A stretch of DNA of 64,000 nucleotides from Methylorubrum rhodesianum (GTDB lineage: Bacteria; Pseudomonadota; Alphaproteobacteria; Rhizobiales; Beijerinckiaceae): positions 186,001 through 250,000 of the forward strand of contig NZ_JACHOS010000009.1 of the NCBI RefSeq assembly GCF_014199985.1. The letters run 5' to 3'. Positions 55,384-62,908 of this stretch are shown one piece after another (within the stretch, counting starts at the first letter, position 1; each line of letters begins with the position of its first letter). Below the pieces are notes generated by a model. It saw only the letters and a list, made by a program, of their open reading frames with translations. It made no database searches and had not been told where the DNA came from. A program made the translations under genes and the position numbers.

Positions 55384-56516
55384 GCCGCGGCCCCTGAGAG
55401 AGGTCTGGCGCGCGTGCGGCTGCGGGTCTCGCCCAGGAGAGCGCGGACCACGGCGAGTACGCCGTCGGCCATGGCGTCGGTGCCGTAGCGGGCGCCCCGG
55501 AGGCGGGCGGCCTCGGCGAGCGACGCCCGCCGCCCGGGATCGGCGAGAAGGTTTTGGACGGCATCGGCCGCCGCGGCATCGTCATCGGGCGAGACGAAGA
55601 GGGCAGCGCCTTCCCACAGCTCCGAAAAACTCGGAATGTCGGAGAGGACCAGGGCGCAGCCGGCGCCCGCCGCCTCCAGCACCGCGAGCCCGAACGGTTC
55701 GTAGCGGGCGAGCGAGACGAAGACCGGACGCTGCGCGAGTTCGCGCTCCATCCGCGCCGCGTCGAGCCGGCCGAGCAGGCGGAGATGTTTGCCGGCGAAG
55801 CTCTCGCCGTTCGGCCCCTCGGCCGGTCCGGCGGCGTAGACGGGCGCGCCGAGCCGTCCGGCCATCCGGTCGAGGGCGGCGGCGTTCTTGGCGCGGTCCC
55901 ACAGCCGGCCGGCGGTGAAGGCGTGCGCGGCCGGGGCCGCTTCCGAAGGCGCCTCGGCCGGCCGGCGCCCGTTGCGCACCACCTCCGGCGTCTGGTCGAG
56001 GCCGTAGGCCATCCGCGTCGCTTCGGCGAAGGCGCGGGTCGGCGCGAGCAGCCGATCGGCGGCGCGGCAGCCTTCCGCCGCCAACCGCGCGCGCCATGCC
56101 AGATCGTCCGGCAGCGGGCCGTCGCCGAGCGCGGCCCACCACGTCGCGACGCAGGAATGGCACACGGCCACGACCGGCACATCAAAGGCGGCCAGAGCCA
56201 GGGCCGGAGCGTGGAGATGGACGAGGTCGGCGCGCAGGATGCGGGCGAGGTCGGCGAGCGCCGCGGCGGCCCCCGTCACCTCGTCCGCCGTCCCGGCGGT
56301 CCAGTCGAGGGGAAGGCCGGTCGGCAGGATGCGGGCACCGCAGTCGGCCTCGGCCCGGGCCAGATCCTCGAAGGAGGGCGCCGGTCCCATCAGCGCGACC
56401 GTCACCGTCAGCCCGCGCCGCCGCAAGCCGGCGGCGAGTTCGAGGCTGTACTGCCAGACGCCGCCAAGGGCGTCGGCGGTCATCAGGATGTGGGCCGGGG
56501 CTGGTCTCACCGGCAT
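55380..56516 (-). CDS. Glycosyltransferase family 4-type protein
   Basis: A 378-residue GT-B enzyme of the retaining GT4 group. The N-domain has ILMTADALGGVWQYSLELAAGL and the acceptor-domain strand LVHLHAPALAL. The C-domain has RNGRRPAEAP, FTAGRLWDRAKN and the E-x7-E block YEPFGLAVLEAAGAGCALV. GT4 enzymes use GDP-, UDP- or ADP-sugars; many in cyclitol pathways (for example MshA-type) use inositol phosphate as acceptor. ATG 56516 overlaps the radical SAM gene by ten bases. Confidence 0.88.
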   Translation of the reverse strand: MPVRPAPAHILMTADALGGVWQYSLELAAGLRRRGLTVTVALMGPAPSFEDLARAEADCGARILPTGLPLDWTAGTADEVTGAAAALADLARILRADLVHLHAPALALAAFDVPVVAVCHSCVATWWAALGDGPLPDDLAWRARLAAEGCRAADRLLAPTRAFAEATRMAYGLDQTPEVVRNGRRPAEAPSEAAPAAHAFTAGRLWDRAKNAAALDRMAGRLGAPVYAAGPAEGPNGESFAGKHLRLLGRLDAARMERELAQRPVFVSLARYEPFGLAVLEAAGAGCALVLSDIPSFSELWEGAALFVSPDDDAAAADAVQNLLADPGRRASLAEAARLRGARYGTDAMADGVLAVVRALLGETRSRTRARPLSGAAA

Positions 56517-57799
56517 CCGCAGCCCGCCTCCAGCTCGGAGAGCGGCAGGGGACGCTCCTCCTGGATGTCGCTGAAGCGCTCGAACTGCCCGAGGTAATGC
56601 GCGTGCGCCCGCTCCCAGGCGCCGTCGTCGGGCTCGCCCCAGAGCCGGCGGTAATCGGGCGAACTCGGATAGGGGTAGAGCGGGACCGGGTCGTTGGCCC
56701 AGACGCCCTGCCCGCGCAGGCGGTCGCGCCAGCGCGCGACGAGGTCGGGGTCGTCGCCCGCCACCGCGATCAGGTTCGCCTGGACGAAGGGCACCGAGCG
56801 GCGGGCGTAGATCAGGCGCTCGGCGAGGTCGTCGGTCGAGGCGCGGCACCGCTTGTCGAGGGCGGCGCGGCCCTCCTCGGTCAGGCTCTCGACCCCGGCC
56901 TCGATCGAGACGCAGCCTGCCGCGCCCAGCAGGTCGAGCATGTCGGGCTTCCACAGGTCGATCCGGGTCTGGACGCCGAACTGGATATTCCGGCCGACCA
57001 GCGCTTCGAGCAGCGGTTTCTGCGGCAGGAAGATCTCGTCGACGAAGTAGAGGTAGGTCGCGCCCTGCGTGATCAGACCGTCGATCTCATCGAGCACGGG
57101 ATCGAGGTCGCGGCGGCGGTACTTGTCGCGAAAGTCGATCTTTGCGCAGAAGCTGCAGGTATAGGGGCAGCCGCGCGAGGCCTCGACCTCCGCACCGGGT
57201 CCGTCGGGCGCCCTGTCGAAGCGGTGATGGTGGTGCTGGTGGCGGGTGATCCAGTCGTCCGGCCAGCGGAGCGCCGGCAGGTCGGTGAAGCGGCCGGCAT
57301 GGGGCGGGCCGGTGACGACGGTGTCCTCCCCCGCGCGATAGGCGAGCGCGGGCAGCGTGCGCGGATCCTCCGCGTCGGCGAGGCGGGCGACGATCTCCTC
57401 GCACTCGCCGCGCACGACGACGTCGCAACCGAGCTTTTCCAAGGTGGGGCGCGGCGTCGCCGAGCCGTGCGGGCCGACCGCGACGGTGCGACCGCCGCGG
57501 TCACGAAGCGCGTCGAGGAAGAGGCGCGGCACGCGGAGCTCCGGCGGCGCGCAGCGCCAGAACAGGTAGGTCGGCGCCGTCGTCACCACGGTCATGCCGG
57601 GGGCGAAGGCGGCGATGCGGTCGGCGGCCTCGTCGGTTGTCAGCCCTTCGAGATGCGCGTCGACGATCAGCACCTCGTGGCCGGCGGCCCGGAGCAGGGC
57701 GTCGGCGTAGCCGAGTTCGAGCGGCAGGTGCGGCTCGCGACAGCCGAAATAGATGCTGTTGCGGAAGTCCCAGGCGGGGTTGACCAGCGCGACTCTCAC
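56507..57799 (-). CDS. B12-binding domain radical SAM enzyme
   Basis: A 430-residue enzyme. The N-terminal cobalamin-binding Rossmann domain (about 1-135) has LVNPAWDFRNSIYFG, LPLELGYADALL and DAHLEG at 47-52, a DxHxxG pattern. The radical SAM barrel has C211, C215 and C218 in CPYTCSFC. Downstream phrases are YLYFVDEIFLPQ, FGVQTRIDLWKPDML and SIEAGVES. Such enzymes methylate unactivated carbons or rearrange sugars. From memory it fits TIGR04295, a family named only for its domains. GTG 57799 overlaps the upstream epimerase stop (GTGA). The last residues CGCR hold two extra cysteines. Confidence 0.9.
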   Translation of the reverse strand: MRVALVNPAWDFRNSIYFGCREPHLPLELGYADALLRAAGHEVLIVDAHLEGLTTDEAADRIAAFAPGMTVVTTAPTYLFWRCAPPELRVPRLFLDALRDRGGRTVAVGPHGSATPRPTLEKLGCDVVVRGECEEIVARLADAEDPRTLPALAYRAGEDTVVTGPPHAGRFTDLPALRWPDDWITRHQHHHHRFDRAPDGPGAEVEASRGCPYTCSFCAKIDFRDKYRRRDLDPVLDEIDGLITQGATYLYFVDEIFLPQKPLLEALVGRNIQFGVQTRIDLWKPDMLDLLGAAGCVSIEAGVESLTEEGRAALDKRCRASTDDLAERLIYARRSVPFVQANLIAVAGDDPDLVARWRDRLRGQGVWANDPVPLYPYPSSPDYRRLWGEPDDGAWERAHAHYLGQFERFSDIQEERPLPLSELEAGCGCR

Positions 57800-58899
57800 A
57801 GCGCGGCCTCCGGCTGCCGCCGCAGACGCGGTTCGGCGGACTGATCGTCTCCGACCCGTTCGCCGAGCCAGCCGGCGAGCTGGGCGACGCCCTCGCGCCA
57901 CGACAGCGGCCGCGCGAGGCCGAGCGCCTCGACGGCGCGGCTCGGGTCGGACACGTAATAGCGCTGGTCGCCCGGCCGCCACGGGCCCGTCTCGACGGCG
58001 ATCTCACGGCCGAGCAACTGCCCGGCATGGGCGATCAGCCCGCGCAGCGACACGGCGTTGGCCGGTCCGCCGCCGAGGTTGAACGCCCGGCCCGCCACGC
58101 GGTCGATCCGTGCCAGCGCCGCCCGGTAGGCCGCGACGCAGTCGTCGACGTGGAGAATGTCGCGCACCTGCCGTCCGTCGCCGTAGAGGGTGATCGGCTC
58201 GCCCTTGAGCGCCCGGATCAGGAAGTGGGCGACCCAGCCCTGGTCCTCGTTGCCCATCTGCCGGGGGCCGTAGATGCAGCTCATCCGCATCACGACGGTG
58301 GGCAGGCCGTAGGTGCGGGCGTAGTCGAGCACGTAGGCGTCGGCCGCGCCCTTGGAGCAGCCGTAGGGAGTGTGGAAATCGAGCGGCCGATCCTCACCGA
58401 TGCCGCGCTGGCGCAGGCTCGGGTCCTCCGGCAGGTAGGCGTCGCCCGCGAGCGTGAGCGCCACGTCGGGCAGGCCGCCATAGACCTTGTTGGTCGAGGC
58501 GAAGAGCAGCGGCACCGCCTCCCCGCGCGCGCGAAGCGCTTCCAGCAGGTTCAGCGTACCGCCGAGATTGACCTCCATGTCGTCGCGCGGCGCGGTGAGG
58601 CTCGTCGTCACCGCGACCTGGGCGGCGAAGTGGAACACGGCGCCGGCCTCGCCCACGGCGCGGGCGAGTTCGTCGCGATCGCGGATATCGGCGATCACCG
58701 GCGCGATCCGGTCCCCATGCTGCTCGATCAGCCAGGCGAGGTTGCGCTCGACGCCCGCGCGCGCCAGCGCGTCGTAGATGATGACGGTGTGCCCCTCGGC
58801 GGCGAGCCGGTCGGCGAGGTTGGCGCCGACGAAACCGGCGCCGCCGGTGATGAGGATCGGACGGCGGTCGAGGGCCGGGCCTGGGCCGGCGGCGCTCAC
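57796..58899 (-). CDS. NAD-dependent epimerase, CDP-tyvelose/paratose epimerase-like
   Basis: A 367-residue extended short-chain dehydrogenase. The NAD motif is ITGGAGFVGANL, the catalytic STNKVYGGLPD holds the serine/threonine, and YxxxK is in PYGCSKGAADAY. The phrase CIYGPRQMGNEDQGWVAHF is typical of tyvelose-type C2 epimerases rather than GalE. It would invert a centre of a nucleotide-activated sugar. GTG 58899 overlaps the upstream epimerase stop, and the end overlaps the radical SAM gene. No dideoxysugar genes (rfbF, rfbG, rfbH) are present, so the true substrate may differ. Confidence 0.87.
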   Translation of the reverse strand: MSAAGPGPALDRRPILITGGAGFVGANLADRLAAEGHTVIIYDALARAGVERNLAWLIEQHGDRIAPVIADIRDRDELARAVGEAGAVFHFAAQVAVTTSLTAPRDDMEVNLGGTLNLLEALRARGEAVPLLFASTNKVYGGLPDVALTLAGDAYLPEDPSLRQRGIGEDRPLDFHTPYGCSKGAADAYVLDYARTYGLPTVVMRMSCIYGPRQMGNEDQGWVAHFLIRALKGEPITLYGDGRQVRDILHVDDCVAAYRAALARIDRVAGRAFNLGGGPANAVSLRGLIAHAGQLLGREIAVETGPWRPGDQRYYVSDPSRAVEALGLARPLSWREGVAQLAGWLGERVGDDQSAEPRLRRQPEAAL

Positions 58900-60008
58900 G
58901 CGACGAGCCCCCGCGCTTCGAGTTCGCGCCGCGCCTCGGCGACGCGGTCCACCGCCTGCTGCTCGGCGACCCAGGCGGCGAGTTCGGCCAGGCCCTCCGC
59001 GAAGTCGCGCTTCGGCGCATAGCCGAGTTCGCGGGTGATCCTCCCGATGTCGGCGATGCAGTGGCGGATGTCGCCGAGGCGAGCCTGCCCGGTGGTCTGG
59101 GGAGCGATGTCCTCGCGGCCCATGGCGCGGGCCAGCAGGCGGGCCACCTCGTTCACGGTGCGGTCCTGGCCCGAGCCGACATTGTAGACCTGCCCGACGG
59201 CGGCCGGGTGTTCGAGCGCGAGCACGAAGGCCTGGGCCACGTCCTCGACATGGACGAAGTCGCGCCTCTGCTCGCCGTCCTCGAAGATCATCGGCGGCTG
59301 GCCGTTCAGGAGGCGGGCGGCGAAGATCGCGAGCACGCCGGTATAGGGGTTCGAGAGCGCCTGGCCGGGGCCGTAGGCGTTCCAAAGCCGAAGCGCGACG
59401 CCCTCCATGCCGTAGGCCGGCGCGAGGGTCAGGGTCAGGCGCTCCTGCATGTACTTCGTCAGTGCGTAGACCGAGGCGAGCGCCGGGCGCTTGGTCTCCG
59501 GGGTCGGCACGGGCCGCAGCGGATGCCCGTCCGCCCCGAGCGGGTCCCAGGGCTCGCCGGGCTTGCGGGCCTTTCGCACCGCGTCCTCGACGAGGGCGCC
59601 GCCTTCCGTGCGGTAGAGCCCCTCGCCGTAGATGCTCATGGAGGAGGCGACGACGACGCGCTTCACCGGCGCCTCGATCAGCGCCTGGAACAGGACCGCG
59701 GTGCCGCAATCATTGACCGAGACGTAGCGTTCGACCGCGTACATGCTCTGGCCGACGCCGACTTCCGCCGCGAGATGGACCACGTGGGTCGCCCCGGCGA
59801 GCGCCCGCGCCACGACCCCGCCATCCCGGACATCGCCCTCAACGAACTCGACCGCGGGATCGAGCCCCCGTGGAGCGGCTCCGTCGCCGTGCACCTGCTC
59901 GATCAGGCTGTCGAGAACTCGAACCCGATATCCGCGAGCCAGAAGCGCGTTCGTGAGATGACGGCCGATAAAGCCGGCACCACCCGTGATGAGGGCAAGA
60001 TCTTTCAT
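58896..60008 (-). CDS. NAD-dependent sugar-nucleotide epimerase/dehydratase, first gene of the glyco-cassette
   Basis: A 370-residue extended short-chain dehydrogenase. The NAD motif is LITGGAGFIGRHL at 7-19. The active site has ASSMSIYGEG and YxxxK in VYALTKYMQE; then RLWNAYGPGQALSNPYTGV and the binding loop DGEQRRDFVHVEDVAQAF. An insertion of about 35 residues between the serine and tyrosine segments (KARKPGEPWDPLGADGHP) contains cysteine-free proline-rich sequence. Substrate unknown. ATG 60008 starts directly at the conserved fold; an upstream in-frame extension has no family counterpart. It heads the twelve-gene run. Confidence 0.87.
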   Translation of the reverse strand: MKDLALITGGAGFIGRHLTNALLARGYRVRVLDSLIEQVHGDGAAPRGLDPAVEFVEGDVRDGGVVARALAGATHVVHLAAEVGVGQSMYAVERYVSVNDCGTAVLFQALIEAPVKRVVVASSMSIYGEGLYRTEGGALVEDAVRKARKPGEPWDPLGADGHPLRPVPTPETKRPALASVYALTKYMQERLTLTLAPAYGMEGVALRLWNAYGPGQALSNPYTGVLAIFAARLLNGQPPMIFEDGEQRRDFVHVEDVAQAFVLALEHPAAVGQVYNVGSGQDRTVNEVARLLARAMGREDIAPQTTGQARLGDIRHCIADIGRITRELGYAPKRDFAEGLAELAAWVAEQQAVDRVAEARRELEARGLVA

Positions 60009-60343
60009 GAGCAGGCGCGCAACTCCATCGATCGTTGCAAAACCAACAAATTTTAAAGCAATTGAGGCAAATAATCTCAGCAGCAACCTATGATGTGATC
60101 ACGAAAATTTGCATCGAACTCCCCCGAAGCTTGCCTTTTGTCGAGATATCCCGGGCCGAGGATCTTTGTTCCTGAATTTTAATCCGTGCATTTTGGATGC
60201 TCATCGGCAGGCCTCGCCACAGCGGTCGGGCGCATCGGGACGGGACGGATCGGATGACGGCCGCTCGGCCGCTTCATTGCCCCCGTGATGACGGCGGGCG
60301 ACACGATCCGAGGCGCCGGACCTATTGCGGCGTCGGGCCGGCT
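60009..60343. other. A/T-rich leader and promoter region of the glyco-cassette
   Basis: These 335 bases separate the cassette from the Suppressor-of-fused-like gene. From about 60035 to 60205 the base composition is clearly poorer in G+C than anything else in the window (for example CAACAAATTTTAAAGCAATT). The rest returns to normal. No gene is supported. The A/T-rich part must contain the cassette promoter and a leader. Confidence 0.6.
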
Positions 60344-61330
60344 TCAGAGCGGCGCCGACCTGTCACGCCGGGCGAGGGCCGCGCCGGCCGTGCCCGCCTC
60401 CCAGGCCTCGTCCGGATCGCCCCCGGCCACCTCGGCCGCGGTGACCGGGACGGCTTCGAGGAGCGGGACGGAGCCGAACGGCAGATCCGGGATCGCCGCG
60501 CCGTCCGCCGCCCCGGTGAGGATCACGTATTCGAACGGCGCGCACTCGGCCGGGAGGCGGCTGAACAGGATCGCGCCGTGTTTCTCCACATCCCTCGCGA
60601 CGCGATATCCGTCCGCGACGCGGTCACCGAGACTGATCAGGATGTTGGTCCAGAGCCGCACCCGCTCGGTCTCCGCCGCCTCTCCCCGCGGCAGCCGTAG
60701 GGCCACCTCGCAGGCGACGCCGTTCTCCGGGTCTGGGATGCCGGCCCAGGGCGTGGACAGACCGTCGGTGGCGAGCACCGCGCCCTCGGCCGCCCCCTCC
60801 CTCGGCCCCTCGGCCGGGCGCAGCAGCAGGATCCGGCGATGGGGACCGAACCACTTCGTCTGCCCGTGGATGTTGGCGTGGTGATCCTGCGCGGCGTAGC
60901 CGCAGACGCGGCGGCCGCGCGCCTCCCAGAACCGGTGGCGGGCTGCGGCGGCCGCCTCGTAGGCCGGGTCCTCGGGACCGCGCGGGACGATGCCGGGATC
61001 GAACGACGTCTCCACCCGGACGCGGCCGGGCCGCCCGAGGAGAGAGAGGGGGAAGCGGTCGGCCGTCCAGCGGATCTCGACACGGTTGAAGGGGGCGCCG
61101 CCCGCTTCGACGAGGCGGCTCACCGCCGCCTCGACGGCGGCGAAGGCGTTGCGTGGCTCGGCGTCCACGTCATGCCCCGCCGCATCGGTGTAGCCGCCCG
61201 AGATGTCCGAATACCCCGCCTGCATCGTCGAGGCGCTCCAGGCGCCCGCGACCGCCCCGGCCGGCGCCTGCCCCAGGGCGGCGCGAAGGTCGCGCTCCGC
61301 ATCCGCGATTCCGTAGGGCGTGCCGTCCAT
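60344..61330 (-). CDS. Suppressor-of-fused-like domain protein (tentative)
   Basis: A 328-residue soluble protein. The C-terminal half has ATDGLSTPWAGIP, CEVALRLPRGE, WTNILISLGDRVAD and SVPLLEAVPVTAAEVAGG. That order (a TDGLS turn, a valine-rich strand, a tryptophan helix, and a late LxxxxPVTxxE) is like bacterial Suppressor-of-fused (SUFU) domains, several of which are immunity proteins. The N-terminal half (GYSDISGGYTDAAGHD, GGAPFNRVEIRWTADRF) is unfamiliar. GGGAGG lies well placed before ATG 61330. It is on the same strand as the J-like and Hsp70 genes, 154 bases downstream. The assignment is by eye. Confidence 0.5.
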   Translation of the reverse strand: MDGTPYGIADAERDLRAALGQAPAGAVAGAWSASTMQAGYSDISGGYTDAAGHDVDAEPRNAFAAVEAAVSRLVEAGGAPFNRVEIRWTADRFPLSLLGRPGRVRVETSFDPGIVPRGPEDPAYEAAAAARHRFWEARGRRVCGYAAQDHHANIHGQTKWFGPHRRILLLRPAEGPREGAAEGAVLATDGLSTPWAGIPDPENGVACEVALRLPRGEAAETERVRLWTNILISLGDRVADGYRVARDVEKHGAILFSRLPAECAPFEYVILTGAADGAAIPDLPFGSVPLLEAVPVTAAEVAGGDPDEAWEAGTAGAALARRDRSAPL

Positions 61331-61484
61331 GCCGGTTTCCTCCCTCATCTCCGATCCGGCCGATCCCTCCGGAGTGGCGGATCCGGGCTTCGCTCACACC
61401 CGCCGCATCCGGCTTGGGTCCGGTCCGTCCCTGGCGGGGGCTGCGCCGCCCTCCGTCCCCGCTCAGCCGAGCCGAGGCGGTAAT

Positions 61485-62900
61485 CTAGCCGCCGAGCGCG
61501 GTGCCGATCAGGGCGATCAGCCCGAAATAGGGGCCGATGAAGGCGATGGAGCCGCCCCATATCAGCGCCAGCCAGCCCCAGCCGCCCATGCGCGCCCCGG
61601 CCCTGCGCAGACGCGTCGCGCGTTCGGCCGGGGCGTACACGCCCTTTCGTCCGGCGCGGCGCGCGGCGCGGGCCGCCGCCGCGATCTGGATCCGGTCCGC
61701 CCGGACCGCCGTCACGGCGGCGGTGCCCGCCCAGACGAGGAGCGCGAGGGCGCCGCAGGCGACCGCCCTACCCCCGGTCTCATCCATGGCGACGTTCGAC
61801 AGGAGGAAGGAGAGCCACAGCCCCGCCAGGGCCGCGAGCGCCACGCCCCAGCGGCGATGCGCCACCGCCCAGACATGCGGCGCCAGCAGCGCGTAGGGGC
61901 AGAGGCGGCGGGGTGGCGGCACCCGCTGCCGCATCGCCTCGTAGGCCTTGAGGGCGCGGGGTGCGGATTCCAGGAAGGCGCGGGCGTCGGCCGCCTGAAG
62001 CGGCAGGCGTCCGCGGAGGAAGACCGGCACCGCCACGACGGCCGGATCGCCGGGCTCGGGTGGGATCACGTCGCGCAGGATCTGGGTGGCGACGGCCGCA
62101 TCCCGCGGATCGAAGCGGGCGGCGAGAACCGCATCCTCCCGCGGCCAGCCGAACACCGGGGCGGCCCGCAGGATCGCGGCGCGGGTGGCCTCGACGCGCT
62201 TCGCCGTCAGCCGTCCGTCCGGGCCGCGCCAGAGGCCGAACAGCGCCCGCAGCAGCGCGGCCTCGGCCAGGGCGCGCGGCCCGGCGGGCAGCCGCCGCGC
62301 CCGTGCCAGCCACGCGGTCAGGCTGTCCGCCCCGTCGCGCAGAAACGGCGGCAGATCGGCTTCCAGCGCGCGTGCCTCCTGCCATTGCGCCGGCCCGGCT
62401 TCGAGCGGCGCGATGTCGATCACCAGGGGCGTCGGCGCAGCGTCGGTAGCCGGCGCAGCATCGATAGGCGGCGGCGCAGGGTCGGAGTCGCGCACGAGAA
62501 GGGCCGGCGCACCGGGCGCCGATGCCGGGTTCTCGAGATCGCGCACGAGGGGCGGCCCCGGCCGAGCGGGATCGACCTCCGGGGCCGGTCCCGGATCCGG
62601 CGATCCGCTCTCCACGATCACGCCCGCCCCGCCGGGCCCGGCCGCCCCGGCCTCCGACGCCTCGGCCGGCTCGTCTGCCGGCCCTTCCTCCCCGCTATCC
62701 CTCTCGCTGTCCTGCCACGCCTCGGACAGGGGCCGCCGCGCCTCCGCCAAGGCGCGCTCGCGGGCGGCGAGCAAGGCCTGGAAGCCTTCGGCATCCTCGT
62801 CCGGCCGGGTGAGCTTGAGGCGGCGGGCATAGGCGCGGCGGATCGCCGACGCGTCCCGCGTCGGTTCGAGCCCGAGCAGGCGCCAGGCGCTGTCGCTCAT
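61485..62900 (-). CDS. Membrane protein with N-terminal degenerate J domain
   Basis: A 471-residue protein. Residues 1-55 resemble a J domain: AWRLLGLEPTRDASAIRRAYARRLKLTRPDED fits helices I-II and the loop, but the essential HPD reads RPD. A Pro/Ala-rich low-complexity region (about 60-170) and a helical region (about 175-330) follow. Membrane segments include VALAALAGLWLSFLLSNVA, VACGALALLVWAGTAAV and LALIWGGSIAFIGPYFGLI. It starts eight bases after the Hsp70 stop. In E. coli hscC sits beside the membrane J proteins djlB/djlC; this looks like the same arrangement with an altered J motif. Confidence 0.7.
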   Translation of the reverse strand: MSDSAWRLLGLEPTRDASAIRRAYARRLKLTRPDEDAEGFQALLAARERALAEARRPLSEAWQDSERDSGEEGPADEPAEASEAGAAGPGGAGVIVESGSPDPGPAPEVDPARPGPPLVRDLENPASAPGAPALLVRDSDPAPPPIDAAPATDAAPTPLVIDIAPLEAGPAQWQEARALEADLPPFLRDGADSLTAWLARARRLPAGPRALAEAALLRALFGLWRGPDGRLTAKRVEATRAAILRAAPVFGWPREDAVLAARFDPRDAAVATQILRDVIPPEPGDPAVVAVPVFLRGRLPLQAADARAFLESAPRALKAYEAMRQRVPPPRRLCPYALLAPHVWAVAHRRWGVALAALAGLWLSFLLSNVAMDETGGRAVACGALALLVWAGTAAVTAVRADRIQIAAAARAARRAGRKGVYAPAERATRLRRAGARMGGWGWLALIWGGSIAFIGPYFGLIALIGTALGG

Positions 62901-62908
62901 GACGGGGC

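Noticed and set aside
57796-58899. Tyvelose synthesis
   Set aside because: The epimerase resembles tyvelose epimerases, but the CDP-dideoxysugar genes that must precede it are absent.
47454-60008. Reading the cassette as a capsule or O-antigen locus
   Set aside because: No Wzx, Wzy, Wzz, ABC exporter, initiating phosphoglycosyltransferase or ligase is present.
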